Notes: generated by a model not told the origin, from the letters alone. A stretch of 64,000 nt of DNA from REBR01 sp033721915 (GCA_033721915.1 JAWWAC010000008.1:1-64000); one strand, 5' to 3'; numbered from the stretch's first letter, positions 16,801-26,531 are shown. Numbers and translations are program-made.

Positions 16801-18633
16801 TCAGAAGGCGTACCGGCCCTGGTCGATGTCCTCGACCATTTTCTGGTCCAGTTTCTGGTAGCCGGGTTCCCGGGGGAGCTTGGCGTAGACTTCGTCGTTG
16901 TTGTCCTGCAGGTGGTAGGCCTGTTTCTGCAGGTCCGTTTTCTTGTACTTGAAGGTGCCGGTTTTCTCGATGGCATCCGTGACCCGGACAAAAACCGGCA
17001 CGGCGTAGGCGGGCAGGTTGTCGCTCAGGTACTGGTAGAACTTCTGCAGGTCGAGCTGGCTGTCGTCCGTGGGGACAATGGTGGCCATGCCAGCCTTGCC
17101 GTTGGTGCCCGGGATCTCCACGCCGTAGACGATGGCCTCTTCAATGCCGTCGAAGCCGTCCATGACGTTTTCCACTTCCGTGGTGGACACGTTCTCGCCC
17201 TTCCAGCGGAAGGTGTCACCCATGCGGTCCACAAACTGCAGGTGGCGGCAGCCCAGGTTCTTCAGCAGGTCGCCGGTGTTGAAGTAGGCGTCGCCCTTGC
17301 TGAAGGCGTCCCGCACAATGGCCTTTTCGGTGGCTTCTTTCTGGGTGTAGCCCTCGAAGTTCCACTTCTTGGTGATCTTGCCCAGAAGCAGTCCCGGTTC
17401 GCCCTTTTTCACTTCCTCAAGGCGCCCCTTTGCGTTACGGATGGGCTCCTTGGTGCCTTCCTTGTAGCGCACCAGCTTGAAGGGGGCGGTGGACATGCCC
17501 ACGGTGCGGTCCATGTTGAAGACGTTGGTGAAGCCGATGTTGCCCTCGCTGGAGGCGTACAGCTCCGAGACCTGCTCGATGCCGAAGCGCTCCTTGAACT
17601 CGTTCCAGATGGAGGGGCGCAGGCCATTGCCCACCATCTTGCGCAGCGGGTGGTTACGGTCCTGTGGAGAAGGGGGGGCGTTGAGCAGGTAGCGGCACAG
17701 CTCGCCCACGTAACCGAAGGTGGTGGCGTTGTAGTAGCGCACATCGTCCCAGAATTTGCTGGCGCTGAAGCGGCGCTTGATGACGATGGCGGAGCCACCG
17801 GCCAGTACCGCACCCCAGCACACCACCAGTGCGGTGGCATGGTAGAAGGGCAGTGTGCAGTAGAGGACGTCGTCTTCGGTCATGGACAGGGAGATCAGGC
17901 CGAAGCCGCCCAGTGCCTTCATGAACTTCACATGGCTGCCCGGGGCGGCCTTGGGCAGGCCGGTGGTGCCGGAGGTGAACATGTAGATGGCGGTGTCACC
18001 CAGTGTGGGGGGATCGCTCAGTGTGGGTTTGCTGGTGCTGTAGCTGCGGACCATTTCCGCCAGGTTGTCGTAGCCCTGTGGCACCTGGCCTGGGTTCTCG
18101 CGGGTGTCCTGGTCGGCCAGGCAGAGCCAGCCGTGGCTGTGGCTGATCTCCAGGCTGTCACGGATGCCGTCGATGGACTCCACCACTTCGTGGCCCACCA
18201 CAATCATGCGCGGCTTGATCAGGTTGATGCTGTGCTCCAGCACACGGCCCTTCTGGGAGGTGTTCAGCATGGCGCAGGCCACGCCTACCTTGGCGGCGCC
18301 GGTGAGCACGGCCAGCAGCTCAGGGCGGTTCTCCAGCATGATGGCGATGCTGTCGCCCTTCTGCAGGCCCTGTGCCCGGAAGAAGTGGGCGTACTGGTTG
18401 GCCCAGGCATTGAAGGTGGCGTAGCTGATGCGGCGGTCTTCGTAGAAAATGGCCGGGTTGTCGGCGAATTTTTCTGCATTGCGCTCGATCAGGGTACCCA
18501 GTGTCAGTGGCTTGTTACGACGCTTGATGCCGTAGTAATACAGTCCGCGGACGATAAAGGGGAGGCGCTTCATTACCAATGGAAGCTGCCGCCCGATGTC
18601 CCGGGCGGTGATCTGGTCTTCTGCTGCGCTCAT
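16801..18633 (-). CDS. atuH: Acyl-CoA synthetase of the FATP/very-long-chain type, AtuH position
   Basis: The 610-aa adenylate-forming enzyme has the AMP-binding P-loop-like motif TSGTTGLPKA, the later GYTQKEATEK and YFNTGDLL segments, and a C-terminal KYKKTDLQKQ lysine region. The sequence style (ISYATFNAWANQYAHFFRAQG) resembles SLC27/FadD6-type ligases that act on very-long or branched acids. In P. aeruginosa the last atu gene is an acyl-CoA ligase, so activation of citronellate/geranate or later chain-shortening intermediates is likely. A 354-nt gap separates it from atuG, so it may have its own promoter. Confidence 0.85.
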   Translation of the reverse strand: MSAAEDQITARDIGRQLPLVMKRLPFIVRGLYYYGIKRRNKPLTLGTLIERNAEKFADNPAIFYEDRRISYATFNAWANQYAHFFRAQGLQKGDSIAIMLENRPELLAVLTGAAKVGVACAMLNTSQKGRVLEHSINLIKPRMIVVGHEVVESIDGIRDSLEISHSHGWLCLADQDTRENPGQVPQGYDNLAEMVRSYSTSKPTLSDPPTLGDTAIYMFTSGTTGLPKAAPGSHVKFMKALGGFGLISLSMTEDDVLYCTLPFYHATALVVCWGAVLAGGSAIVIKRRFSASKFWDDVRYYNATTFGYVGELCRYLLNAPPSPQDRNHPLRKMVGNGLRPSIWNEFKERFGIEQVSELYASSEGNIGFTNVFNMDRTVGMSTAPFKLVRYKEGTKEPIRNAKGRLEEVKKGEPGLLLGKITKKWNFEGYTQKEATEKAIVRDAFSKGDAYFNTGDLLKNLGCRHLQFVDRMGDTFRWKGENVSTTEVENVMDGFDGIEEAIVYGVEIPGTNGKAGMATIVPTDDSQLDLQKFYQYLSDNLPAYAVPVFVRVTDAIEKTGTFKYKKTDLQKQAYHLQDNNDEVYAKLPREPGYQKLDQKMVEDIDQGRYAF

Positions 18634-18987
18634 AGTGGGTTCCTTTGTGGTCTTTTCCAGTTGAGAGCGGACTCTGGCGATGGCCAGGACGCGTCCGGTT
18701 CCGGTTGTCGGGGACGGTTCTCCCGGCGAGTCCCCAGAGGCGGCGCCTCACGGATGCAGGCTGGGCTGGCAAGGGCGCCATCATGATTCCTGATGGTACA
18801 TGGATGGAGCGAGAATAAGGGATCGGGGGGCGGGTGATATTGGCAATTGTGACGGATGGCACCGGCAATCAGGCGTGAGGGGCCCTATCCGGTAAGGGCG
18901 CCAGTGCTGGAGGCCCCTGTCAGGAGGGCCACAGCCAGGGCTTGCGGGAGGTGGCGCCTTTGGCAGTGGCCGTTCAGGAAGCGGGGA
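18634..18987. other. Intergenic region between atuH and atuG
   Basis: No convincing gene, strong terminator or repeat is visible. It is long for this otherwise tight operon, so it may hold the atuH promoter. Confidence 0.5.
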
Positions 18988-19821
18988 TTATTCGTCCAGG
19001 AACAGATCCGTCATCAGCTCAGGGCCGTCCGGGTCGTAACGGTACTGGCTGAAGTCCTGCACGCCTTCCTGCCTGAGGACGTCCTCGTCTATCATGCACT
19101 GGCCGGTGGTCTGCTCCGGCGCACGGCGCAGCAGTGCCAGTGCCGCATCCGCCATGATGGCCGGGTGGCGGCCACGGGCCATCATGTCCGGACCGCCCAC
19201 TTCGAACTCGATGGCGGCGGTGGCAATCAGCGTACGTGGCCACAGGGAGTTGACCGCCACGGGCAGGCTGCGGAACTCCTCCGCCATGCCCAGTGTGAGC
19301 ATGGACATGCCGTACTTGCTCAGTGTGTAGGGGGCGTGCTGGGCAAACCATTTGGGGTTGAGGTTCAGCGGTGGTGACAGGTTGAGGATATGGCCATGGT
19401 CCGATTCACGCAGCCAGGGCAGTGCGGCCTGGCTGCAGACAAAGACGGCGCGGCTGTTGACCGACTGCATCAGGTCGTAGCGCTTCACCGGCAGCTGGGC
19501 CACCCCCTGCAGGCGGATGGCGCCGGCGTTGTTCACCAGGCAGTCGATGCCGCCAAAGTGTTCCGCCGCCTTGGCCATGGCGTCTTTCACTGACTCGGCA
19601 TCCTGTACGTCCAGCTGCAGTGGCAGTGCCTGCCCGCCGGCCTGGCGGACTTCCTCGGCCACCTCGTGGATGGTGCCGGGCAGCTTGGGGTGGGGTTCTG
19701 CGGATTTGGCGGCGATCACCACATTGGCGCCATCGCCGGCAAAGGCCAGTGCCATGGCGCGGCCGATGCCGCGGCTGGCGCCGGTGATAAAAACGGTTCT
19801 GTTGCGCAGTGTCCGGCTCAT
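18988..19821 (-). CDS. atuG: Short-chain dehydrogenase/reductase (HSDL2-like), AtuG
   Basis: A classical SDR of 277 aa with TGASRGIG cofactor motif, LVNNAG, and the catalytic Ser/Tyr/Lys set in LNLSPPLN and YTLSK. The sequence around LSPPLNLNPKWF is characteristic of the HSDL2-like subgroup. In the acyclic terpene pathway the AtuG protein is a proposed alcohol or 3-hydroxyacyl dehydrogenase; its exact step is not certain. It lies 113 nt downstream of atuF on the same strand. Confidence 0.87.
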   Translation of the reverse strand: MSRTLRNRTVFITGASRGIGRAMALAFAGDGANVVIAAKSAEPHPKLPGTIHEVAEEVRQAGGQALPLQLDVQDAESVKDAMAKAAEHFGGIDCLVNNAGAIRLQGVAQLPVKRYDLMQSVNSRAVFVCSQAALPWLRESDHGHILNLSPPLNLNPKWFAQHAPYTLSKYGMSMLTLGMAEEFRSLPVAVNSLWPRTLIATAAIEFEVGGPDMMARGRHPAIMADAALALLRRAPEQTTGQCMIDEDVLRQEGVQDFSQYRYDPDGPELMTDLFLDE

Positions 19822-19934
19822 TGGGCTGTCTCCTTGGCTTGGGCCCGGTGTGAGTTGGTCCGGGCCCGTAACGGTCTCTTGTGTCGGCTCAGGGCAGCTT
19901 TCTACCGAATCCGGCTCAGGGCTGCCTCTCGGGC

Positions 19935-21950
19935 TCAGGGCTGCTCTGGCTCAGAGTGTTTCTCTGGCTCAGGGCTGTCCGATCCATCGGGCTCAATGGT
20001 GATCAGCAGCTCATCGGCCCCCACCTGGTCGCCTTCACTCACCAGCACTTCAGTGACAGTGCCGTCACAGAGTGCGGCCAGGGGGTGTTCCATCTTCATG
20101 GCCTCCAGTACCGCCAGTGTCTGTCCGTGGCTGACCCGGTCGCCCACGGCCACACTCAGGGCAATGAGTGCCCCGTCCATGCTGGCCCGGATGGCACTGC
20201 CGTCTTCCACCCTGTCGCCTTTGGCCGGGGCCTGTGTGCGGTCGTGGATCACCAGCGAGCGGCCTTCGATGAGCAGATAAAGGCTGCCACCGTCGAGATG
20301 ATAGTGGCAGTCCTGATTGACACCATCAAGGGCGTAACGCAGACGGCCATGGTCTTCCGCGATCACCGCCAGTGACTGGGCCCCTTCGCTGTCCCGCACA
20401 TCCAGATGTCCGCCCCGGGTGGCCACCAGTTCCAGGCGCACCGGGTCCTGCTCCGCCGGCTGCAGCCAGAGTGGTGTGGGGTTGGGCAGGCTGTTGCTCC
20501 AGCCGGCCCGGTCGGCGAAGGGGCGGAAGCGCTGCAGGTCCCGCTGGAAGAACAGCAGTGCCGCCACTGCCAGAGTCTCACGGGGCACCTGGGCGTCACT
20601 GCCGCTGCCACTGAGGTTGTTCTGCTGCAGAAAGGCGGTGGTGGCCTCGCCGCTGGCAAAGCCCGGGTGGGCCAGTATGCGCCGCAGGAAGCCGCCGTTG
20701 TGGGTGACACCAAAGAGCAGGGTCTCATCCAGTGCCCGGATCAGCCGCCGCCGTGCGCTGTCCCGGTCCGGCCCGCTGGCGATGACCTTGGCCAGCATGG
20801 GGTCGTAATGGGGGCTCACCAGCTGCCCTTCCCGGATGCCGGCGTCCACCCGAACGCCTTCACCGGCGGGGGGCTGCCAGCGGTGGATGCGGCCAGTCTG
20901 TGGCTGGTAGTCACGGTCCGGGTCTTCCGCGTAGAGGCGCACTTCCATGGCGTGGCCGCGGATCTGTACCTCTTCCTGAGTCAGTGGCAGCGGGTCACCG
21001 GCGGCCACCTGCAGCTGCAGTGCCACCAGGTCCAGCCCGGTGACCATTTCCGTGACCGGATGCTCCACCTGCAGCCGGGTGTTCATCTCCAGAAAATAGA
21101 AATGGCCTTCAGGGTCCACGATAAATTCCACAGTGCCGGCACCCCGGTAATCGCAGGCTTTGGCGGCCTTGACGGCGGCCTCGCCCATGGCCTGGCGCAT
21201 GGGCTCGTCCACGAAGGGGGAGGGGGCCTCTTCAACCACTTTCTGGTGGCGGCGCTGCACGGAGCAGTCCCGCTCACCCAGGTGGATGACGTTGCCGTGG
21301 CTGTCGGCGAAGACCTGGATCTCGATATGCCGTGGCTCAACAATGGCTTTCTCCAGGATCAGCTCACCGTCGCCAAAGGCCTGCTGCGCCTCGGATCGGG
21401 CACGCTCCAGCCCTTCCGCCAGCCCCTTGGGGGCGTCCACCAGGCGCATGCCACGGCCACCGCCACCGGCGGAGGCCTTGATCATGATGGGGTAGCCGAT
21501 CTCCTCGGCGGCCTTCTGCCAGACTTTCGGGTCCGTGGACTCGCTGGCGAAGCCGGGCACCGTGGGCACGCCGGCGGCGGCCATGGCCTCCTTGGACTGG
21601 CGCTTGCTGCCCATCAGGGCCATGGCCTCGGTGGGCGGTCCGATAAAGGTCAGCCCGGCCCTGTCACAGGCGCTGACAAAGTCACTGCGCTCGGAGAGAA
21701 AGCCGTAGCCCGGGTGCACCGCGTCTGCGCCGGTGCGGCGGGCCGCCTCCAGCAGGGCCTCGATATTGAGGTAGGACTCCGCAGCGGCGGCCGGGCCGAT
21801 GCACACGGACTGGTCGGCGGCGGCCACATGGGGGGCGTCGGCATCGGCCTCGCTGTAGACCGCCACCGTGGGGTAACCCATGGCCCGGGCGCTTTGGATA
21901 ATACGCAGTGCGATTTCGCCACGGTTGGCGATCAGGATCTTGCTGAACAT
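19935..21950 (-). CDS. atuF: Geranyl-CoA carboxylase, biotin-carrying alpha subunit
   Basis: 671 aa with a biotin carboxylase N-half (ILIANRGEIALRI, ATP-grasp loop ASAGGGGRGMR, EMNTRLQVEHPVTE) and a C-terminal biotinyl domain with the EAMKMEHPL lysine. The family also includes 3-methylcrotonyl- and propionyl-CoA carboxylases. The geranyl-CoA assignment rests on its position among atuA, atuC, atuD and atuE. It pairs with the AtuC beta subunit at 24.0-25.6 kb. Start at 21950 (MFSKILIANRG) is the conserved start; an upstream in-frame extension is not family-like. The intergenic gap to atuE is 17 nt. Confidence 0.92.
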   Translation of the reverse strand: MFSKILIANRGEIALRIIQSARAMGYPTVAVYSEADADAPHVAAADQSVCIGPAAAAESYLNIEALLEAARRTGADAVHPGYGFLSERSDFVSACDRAGLTFIGPPTEAMALMGSKRQSKEAMAAAGVPTVPGFASESTDPKVWQKAAEEIGYPIMIKASAGGGGRGMRLVDAPKGLAEGLERARSEAQQAFGDGELILEKAIVEPRHIEIQVFADSHGNVIHLGERDCSVQRRHQKVVEEAPSPFVDEPMRQAMGEAAVKAAKACDYRGAGTVEFIVDPEGHFYFLEMNTRLQVEHPVTEMVTGLDLVALQLQVAAGDPLPLTQEEVQIRGHAMEVRLYAEDPDRDYQPQTGRIHRWQPPAGEGVRVDAGIREGQLVSPHYDPMLAKVIASGPDRDSARRRLIRALDETLLFGVTHNGGFLRRILAHPGFASGEATTAFLQQNNLSGSGSDAQVPRETLAVAALLFFQRDLQRFRPFADRAGWSNSLPNPTPLWLQPAEQDPVRLELVATRGGHLDVRDSEGAQSLAVIAEDHGRLRYALDGVNQDCHYHLDGGSLYLLIEGRSLVIHDRTQAPAKGDRVEDGSAIRASMDGALIALSVAVGDRVSHGQTLAVLEAMKMEHPLAALCDGTVTEVLVSEGDQVGADELLITIEPDGSDSPEPEKHSEPEQP

Positions 21951-21967
21951 GAGCGGTCCCGGATTGG

Positions 21968-22792
21968 TTAGTGTGGGTTGTTGTCGGCCCATTTCGGCGG
22001 GCGTTTCTGCATAAAGGCGGTGGTGCCTTCCTGGCCTTCGGGGCCGCGGATGGCCCTGGCGAATTCCCCGGCGGCGTCATCCAGCAGCTCCTCCAGTGGC
22101 TTGTGGCCCACCTGCAGCAACATGGCTTTGGTGGCGCGGCTGGCGACGGGGGCGCAGTAGCGCACACGGCTGATAATGTGGGCCAGCTTCTCTTCCAGTG
22201 CGGCGTCGTCTTCCGCCAGGAACTGGCTGACACCCAGTGCCTGGGCCTCCGGGCCCTGGAAGCGCTCTCCCAGCAGTGCCAGCCGCCGTGCCTGGGTCAG
22301 GCCCACACGGCGCACCACAAAGGGGGCGATCTGGGCTGGCGGTATGCCCAGTGTGGTCTCCGGCAGTGCGAAGCGGGCGTTGCTGTGGCTGAGGCTGATA
22401 TCCGCCACACAGGCCAGTCCGAAGCCGCCGCCCATGACGGTCCCTTCCAGCACCGCGATCACGGTCTGGGGGACCTGCTCCATTTCACTGAGCAGGTAGC
22501 CGAAGGCCCGGTTGAGGGTGTAGAAAGGGTCTTCCTTTCCCTCTTCCACCTTCTGGCCCCGTGCCCCGGCCATGTCCCGGATATCGCCGCCGGCGCAGAA
22601 ATGCCCGCCGGCGCCGCGCAGCACCAGTGCCCTCAGGTTCTCGTCCTGGTGGCACTCACCGATCAGTGCGCGCAGCTCCTGAACCATTTTCAGGCTCATG
22701 GCGTTGCGGCTTTCCGGGCGGTTGAGGGTGATGTGCAACACCCCCTCATCCAGTGCCAGTGCCAGTGTCTCGCACTCGGGTAATGCTTTCAT
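21968..22792 (-). CDS. atuE: Isohexenylglutaconyl-CoA hydratase
   Basis: A 274-aa crotonase-fold enzyme. The acyl-CoA/oxyanion-hole motifs HFCAGGDIRDM and GTVMGGGFGLACVAD are present, with the following ALPETTLGI segment. In the Atu pathway it hydrates 3-isohexenylglutaconyl-CoA after the carboxylation of geranyl-CoA. The start at 22792 (MKALPECETL) is chosen because upstream sequence overlaps atuD and is not conserved. It sits between atuD and atuF with short gaps, consistent with one transcript. Confidence 0.9.
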   Translation of the reverse strand: MKALPECETLALALDEGVLHITLNRPESRNAMSLKMVQELRALIGECHQDENLRALVLRGAGGHFCAGGDIRDMAGARGQKVEEGKEDPFYTLNRAFGYLLSEMEQVPQTVIAVLEGTVMGGGFGLACVADISLSHSNARFALPETTLGIPPAQIAPFVVRRVGLTQARRLALLGERFQGPEAQALGVSQFLAEDDAALEEKLAHIISRVRYCAPVASRATKAMLLQVGHKPLEELLDDAAGEFARAIRGPEGQEGTTAFMQKRPPKWADNNPH

Positions 22793-22817
22793 GAGGTCCT
22801 CTCCCCGTGGTCCGTGA

Positions 22818-23978
22818 TCAGGATTTCTGCTTGCCGGGCATGATGCCCATGAGCTTGCAGATAATGCCCTGCATGATTTCATCGGCACCGCCGCCGATGG
22901 ACACCAGACGCACATCCCGGTAGGCGCGGGAGACGGGGTTTTCCCACATGTAGCCGTTACCGCCCCAGTACTGCAGACAGCTGTCGGTGACTTCACGGCC
23001 CAGACGGCCGGCCTTGAGCTTGGCCATGGAGGCCAGCTTGGTGATGTCCTTGCCGGCCACGTGCAGTTCACAGGCCTGGTAGGTGAGGGCGCGCAGGCAC
23101 TCGATCTCGGTCTGCAGCTCCGCCATGCGGTAGTGGATCACCTGGTTGTCGATCAGTGGCTGGCCGAAGGTCTTGCGCTCGCGGCAGTACTCGATGGTGG
23201 TGTTGATGCAGTATTCCAGGGCCTTGAGGATGTTGCCGGAGCCCCACAGGCGCTCTTCCTGGAACTGCATCATCTGCATCATGAAGCCCGTGCCTTCGGC
23301 GCCGAGACGGTAGCGCTGGGGGACGCGCACATCGTCAAAGAACACCTGGGCGGTCTCCGAGGAGCGCATGCCCAGCTTGTCCAGGTGCGGTGAGACGGTA
23401 ATGCCCGGAGTCTTCATGGGCACCATGATCAGGCTCTTGTTCTTGTGGGGCTTGTCATCGGAGGTGTTGGCCAGCAGGCAGATAAAGTCCGCGCTGGGGG
23501 AGTTGGTGATCCACATCTTGCTGCCATTGATGATGTAGTCGTCTCCGTCCTTTTTGGCGGTGGTTTTCAGGCCCGCCACGTCCGAGCCGGCACCCACTTC
23601 ACTGACACCGATGCAACCCACCTGCTCGCCGGTGATGGCCGGGCGCAGGAACTGCTCCTTGAGCTCCTCGGAGCCGAAGCGGGCCAGTGCCGGTGTGCAC
23701 ATGTCGGTCTGCACACCGATGGACAGGGGCACGCCGCCACACAGGGCGGTGCCGAACTCCTCGGCGGCCACCAGGTTGTAACTGTAGTCCAGGCCCATGC
23801 CGCCGTAGGCCTCCGGCTTCTGGATACCCAGCAGTCCCAGGTCACCGAGCTTCTTAAAGATCTCGTGAATGGGGTAGTGGCCGGCTTTTTCCCATTCGTC
23901 GCAATGGGGGTTGATCTCTTTTTCCACGAAATCCCTGACGGTCTTGCGCAGTGCTTCGTGTTCCTGGGTAAATTGCAT
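22818..23978 (-). CDS. atuD: Acyl-CoA dehydrogenase (citronellyl-CoA dehydrogenase, AtuD)
   Basis: A full-length 386-aa acyl-CoA dehydrogenase with CIGVSEVGAGSDVAGL, the flavin-side WITNSPSADF segment and the C-terminal QYWGGNGYMWENPVSRAYRD motif. The family's general base is expected in the later helical region. In P. aeruginosa AtuD oxidises citronellyl-CoA to cis-geranyl-CoA and passes electrons to ETF. Assignment relies on position between atuC and atuE. The closest alternative is a generic short/branched-chain acyl-CoA dehydrogenase. Confidence 0.9.
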   Translation of the reverse strand: MQFTQEHEALRKTVRDFVEKEINPHCDEWEKAGHYPIHEIFKKLGDLGLLGIQKPEAYGGMGLDYSYNLVAAEEFGTALCGGVPLSIGVQTDMCTPALARFGSEELKEQFLRPAITGEQVGCIGVSEVGAGSDVAGLKTTAKKDGDDYIINGSKMWITNSPSADFICLLANTSDDKPHKNKSLIMVPMKTPGITVSPHLDKLGMRSSETAQVFFDDVRVPQRYRLGAEGTGFMMQMMQFQEERLWGSGNILKALEYCINTTIEYCRERKTFGQPLIDNQVIHYRMAELQTEIECLRALTYQACELHVAGKDITKLASMAKLKAGRLGREVTDSCLQYWGGNGYMWENPVSRAYRDVRLVSIGGGADEIMQGIICKLMGIMPGKQKS

Positions 23979-24029
23979 GGTGTCACCTTTATTGTGTTGG
24001 TTGGGTCGGGGGCCTGAGCGGTAAGGGCT

Positions 24030-25646
24030 CTAGAGCCTGGCCACCCCGTAGGAATTGGTGTTGGGCTGGCGCTGTCCGGCCTCCTGGCAGATGGCCAGCA
24101 CTTCCCCCACCACACGGCGGGTGTCCCTGGGGTCGATCAGACCATCGTCCCAAAGTCTGGCGGTGCCATAGAGCGCATGCGAGCCGTCATCGAGTTTTTT
24201 TGCCGTGGACTGCTCCAGGAAATCCAGTGTCTTGGGGTCCGGCTCAATGCCGTTCTTGCGCTGTTTCTCCTCGGCCACGATGCGCATCACCTTGCCTGCC
24301 TGGGCGCCGCCCATGACGGCGGTGCGGCTGTTGGGCCAGGCGAAGATAAAGCGCGGGTCCAGACCGCGGCCACACATGGCGTAGTTGCCGGCCCCGTAGG
24401 AGCCCCCCACCACCACGGCGATCTTGGGCACGCGGCAGTTGGCCACCGCCTGGATCATCTTGGAGCCGTGCTTGATGATGCCGTTCTGCTCCGAGCGGGT
24501 ACCCACCATGAAGCCGGTGGTGTTGTGCAGGAACAGCAGTGGTGTGCCCGCCTGGTCGCACAGCTGTATAAACTGGGCCGCCTTGCTGGCACCGGCCGGC
24601 GTAATGGGGCCGTTGTTGCCGATAATGCCCACGGAGTGCCCGTAGAGCTGGATGGTGCCGCAGACGGTCTGGCTGTCGGTGTCGTTCTTGAAGTCCAGGA
24701 AGCGGGAGCCATCGGCGATGCGGGCCAGTATTTCCCGCACATCGTAGGGCTTGCGGTTATCCGCCGGGATAATGCCGGGCAGCTCCTCGGGGCTGTACAG
24801 GGGCTCATCCCACTCCCTGGGGGAGGACGACCGGGCATCCCGCTGCCAGTCCAGTGCCGCCACGATCTCACGGGCCTGGCGGATGGCGTCGGCGTCGTTC
24901 TCCGCCAGATACTCGGCGGTGCCGGCCACCCTGGCGTGCATTTCAGCGCCACCCAGATCCTCGTCCGTGGCCACCTCGCCGGTGGCGGCTTTCAGCAGCG
25001 GCGGGCCGGCCAGGAACATCTTGGACTGCTCGCGCACCACGATCACATAATCCGACAGTCCCGGCTGGTAGGCGCCGCCGGCGGTGGCGTTGCCGTGCAC
25101 CACGGTGATCTGTGGCAGACCGGCGGCGGACATGCGGGCCTGGTTGGCAAAGCCACGGGCCCCCTGCACAAAGATGTCCGTCGCGTAGTTGAGGTTGGCG
25201 CCGCCGCTCTCGGAGAGGGAGATCACCGGCAGGCGGTTTTCCGAGGCGATGGTCTGGGCCCGCAGTGTCTTGTCCAGCCCCGCGGGGGTGATGGTGCCTC
25301 CCTTGATGGCACTGTTGCTGGCCACCACCATGCAGCGGGTGCCGGCGACAAAGCCGATGCCGCAGATCATGCCGCCACCGGCCATGCTGCCGTCCTTGTC
25401 GTCGTGCATCTTGTAGCCGGCCAGTGTGCAGACTTCCAGGAAGGGAGAGCCGCGGTCCAGCAGCAGTCCGATACGCTCCCTGGGCAACAGCTTGTTGCGC
25501 TGCTCAAAACGGGGGCGGGCCTCCTCGGCCTTGTCGCGCACTTTCTGTTCCGCGGCGCGCAGTGTGTCGATGTCCTCCTGGAGTGCCGCGGCATTGGCGG
25601 CAAAGTCCGGGGAGCGTGGGCTGAGATCGGAGCTTAAGGGTTGCAT
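24030..25646 (-). CDS. atuC: Geranyl-CoA carboxylase, carboxyltransferase beta subunit
   Basis: The 538-aa carboxyltransferase has the N- and C-domains of the acyl-CoA carboxylase beta family: ERIGLLLDRGSPFLE near the start, SLSESGGANL and GNATAGGAYQPG in the N-domain, then LHNTTGFMVGTRSEQNGI, GGSYGAGNYAMCGR and MGGAQAGKVM in the C-domain. It transfers the carboxyl group from the AtuF biotin to geranyl-CoA. It resembles MccB/LiuB, but no other liu genes are present. The start at 25646 (MQPLSSDLSP) is 11 nt after the atuB stop. Confidence 0.92.
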   Translation of the reverse strand: MQPLSSDLSPRSPDFAANAAALQEDIDTLRAAEQKVRDKAEEARPRFEQRNKLLPRERIGLLLDRGSPFLEVCTLAGYKMHDDKDGSMAGGGMICGIGFVAGTRCMVVASNSAIKGGTITPAGLDKTLRAQTIASENRLPVISLSESGGANLNYATDIFVQGARGFANQARMSAAGLPQITVVHGNATAGGAYQPGLSDYVIVVREQSKMFLAGPPLLKAATGEVATDEDLGGAEMHARVAGTAEYLAENDADAIRQAREIVAALDWQRDARSSSPREWDEPLYSPEELPGIIPADNRKPYDVREILARIADGSRFLDFKNDTDSQTVCGTIQLYGHSVGIIGNNGPITPAGASKAAQFIQLCDQAGTPLLFLHNTTGFMVGTRSEQNGIIKHGSKMIQAVANCRVPKIAVVVGGSYGAGNYAMCGRGLDPRFIFAWPNSRTAVMGGAQAGKVMRIVAEEKQRKNGIEPDPKTLDFLEQSTAKKLDDGSHALYGTARLWDDGLIDPRDTRRVVGEVLAICQEAGQRQPNTNSYGVARL

Positions 25647-25657
25647 GGTGTGCCCTG

Positions 25658-26521
25658 TCAGTCTTTGAGTACGTTGGGAATAATGCTGCGATGGAAACCA
25701 TCGTAGGCTTCGTTGTTTTTTGCCTCCGGCAACGGCCAGACACGGGTGCCCTGTGAGGCACCGCCGTCGATGCGCACCGTGGTGCCGGAGATAAAGGCCG
25801 AAGCGGGGCTGAGCAGGAAGCAGATCACACCGCTGACTTCCGCCTCGGTCCCCATGCGCTTGCAGGGCACCGCTTCCTGCAGTGAGCGGATCCAGGGCTT
25901 CATGCTGTCCGGGTAGCTGTCCATGCCGCTGGAGGCAATCCAGCCCGGAGCCACGGCGTTGCAACGCACGCCATTGGCGCCCCATTCCACGGCGGCGGTC
26001 TGGGTGAGGTTGACCATGCCGGCCCGGGCCGCACCGCTGTGGCCCATGCCCGGCATGCCGCCCCACATGTCGGCGACGATATTGACCATGGCGCCACCGG
26101 TTTTCTGCATGGACTGGTTGAACACCTCACGGGCCATCAGGAAGCCGCCGGTGAGGTTGGTGCGCACCACCGTCTCCCAGCCTTTCTGGTTGATGCCCGC
26201 CAGGGGGGAGGGGAACTGGCCACCGGCGTTGTTCACCAGTCCGGCCACCGGACCCAGTTCGCTGATCAGGCGGCGCACGGTCTCTTTGACCTGCTCTTCC
26301 ACCCGGATATCGCAGGCGTAGGCGCTGGCCTGGCCGCCGTCTTCGCGGATTTCCCCGGCCACCTTGTCCAGCTTGTCCTGCTTGCGCCCCACCAGGGCCA
26401 CACGGGCCCCCAGTGCCGCCAGCTCATGGGCGGTGCAGCGGCCGATGCCGGAGCCACCGCCGGTAACGATCATCACCTGGTCGTCGAACAGGCCGGGCCT
26501 GAGTACGGAGTCATAACGCAT
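25658..26521 (-). CDS. atuB: SDR-family dehydrogenase, AtuB
   Basis: A 287-aa classical short-chain dehydrogenase with TGGGSGIGR cofactor loop, LVNNAGGQFPSP, and a later GTTVRIDGGAS segment. The usual Tyr of the YxxxK motif is not obvious at the expected place (the region reads HSGAARAGMVN), a feature shared with 2,4-dienoyl-CoA-reductase-like SDRs. AtuB is a proposed citronellol/citronellal or acyl-CoA reductase-type enzyme of the terpene pathway. It is tightly packed between atuA and atuC (10-11 nt gaps). Confidence 0.88.
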   Translation of the reverse strand: MRYDSVLRPGLFDDQVMIVTGGGSGIGRCTAHELAALGARVALVGRKQDKLDKVAGEIREDGGQASAYACDIRVEEQVKETVRRLISELGPVAGLVNNAGGQFPSPLAGINQKGWETVVRTNLTGGFLMAREVFNQSMQKTGGAMVNIVADMWGGMPGMGHSGAARAGMVNLTQTAAVEWGANGVRCNAVAPGWIASSGMDSYPDSMKPWIRSLQEAVPCKRMGTEAEVSGVICFLLSPASAFISGTTVRIDGGASQGTRVWPLPEAKNNEAYDGFHRSIIPNVLKD

Positions 26522-26531
26522 TGTGTTAGTC

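Noticed and set aside
16912..18786. 624-codon open frame opposite atuH
   Set aside because: Same reason: the opposite strand encodes an unmistakable acyl-CoA synthetase.
20406..21971. Long open frame (521 codons) opposite atuF
   Set aside because: It is antisense to a clear biotin carboxylase, composed of Gly/His/Gln/Val-rich sequence with no domain; long antisense frames are common in GC-rich genes.
19935..25646. Reading the carboxylase pair as 3-methylcrotonyl-CoA carboxylase (liu)
   Set aside because: No HMG-CoA lyase or isovaleryl-CoA dehydrogenase context is present, while atuA and the atu gene order are.
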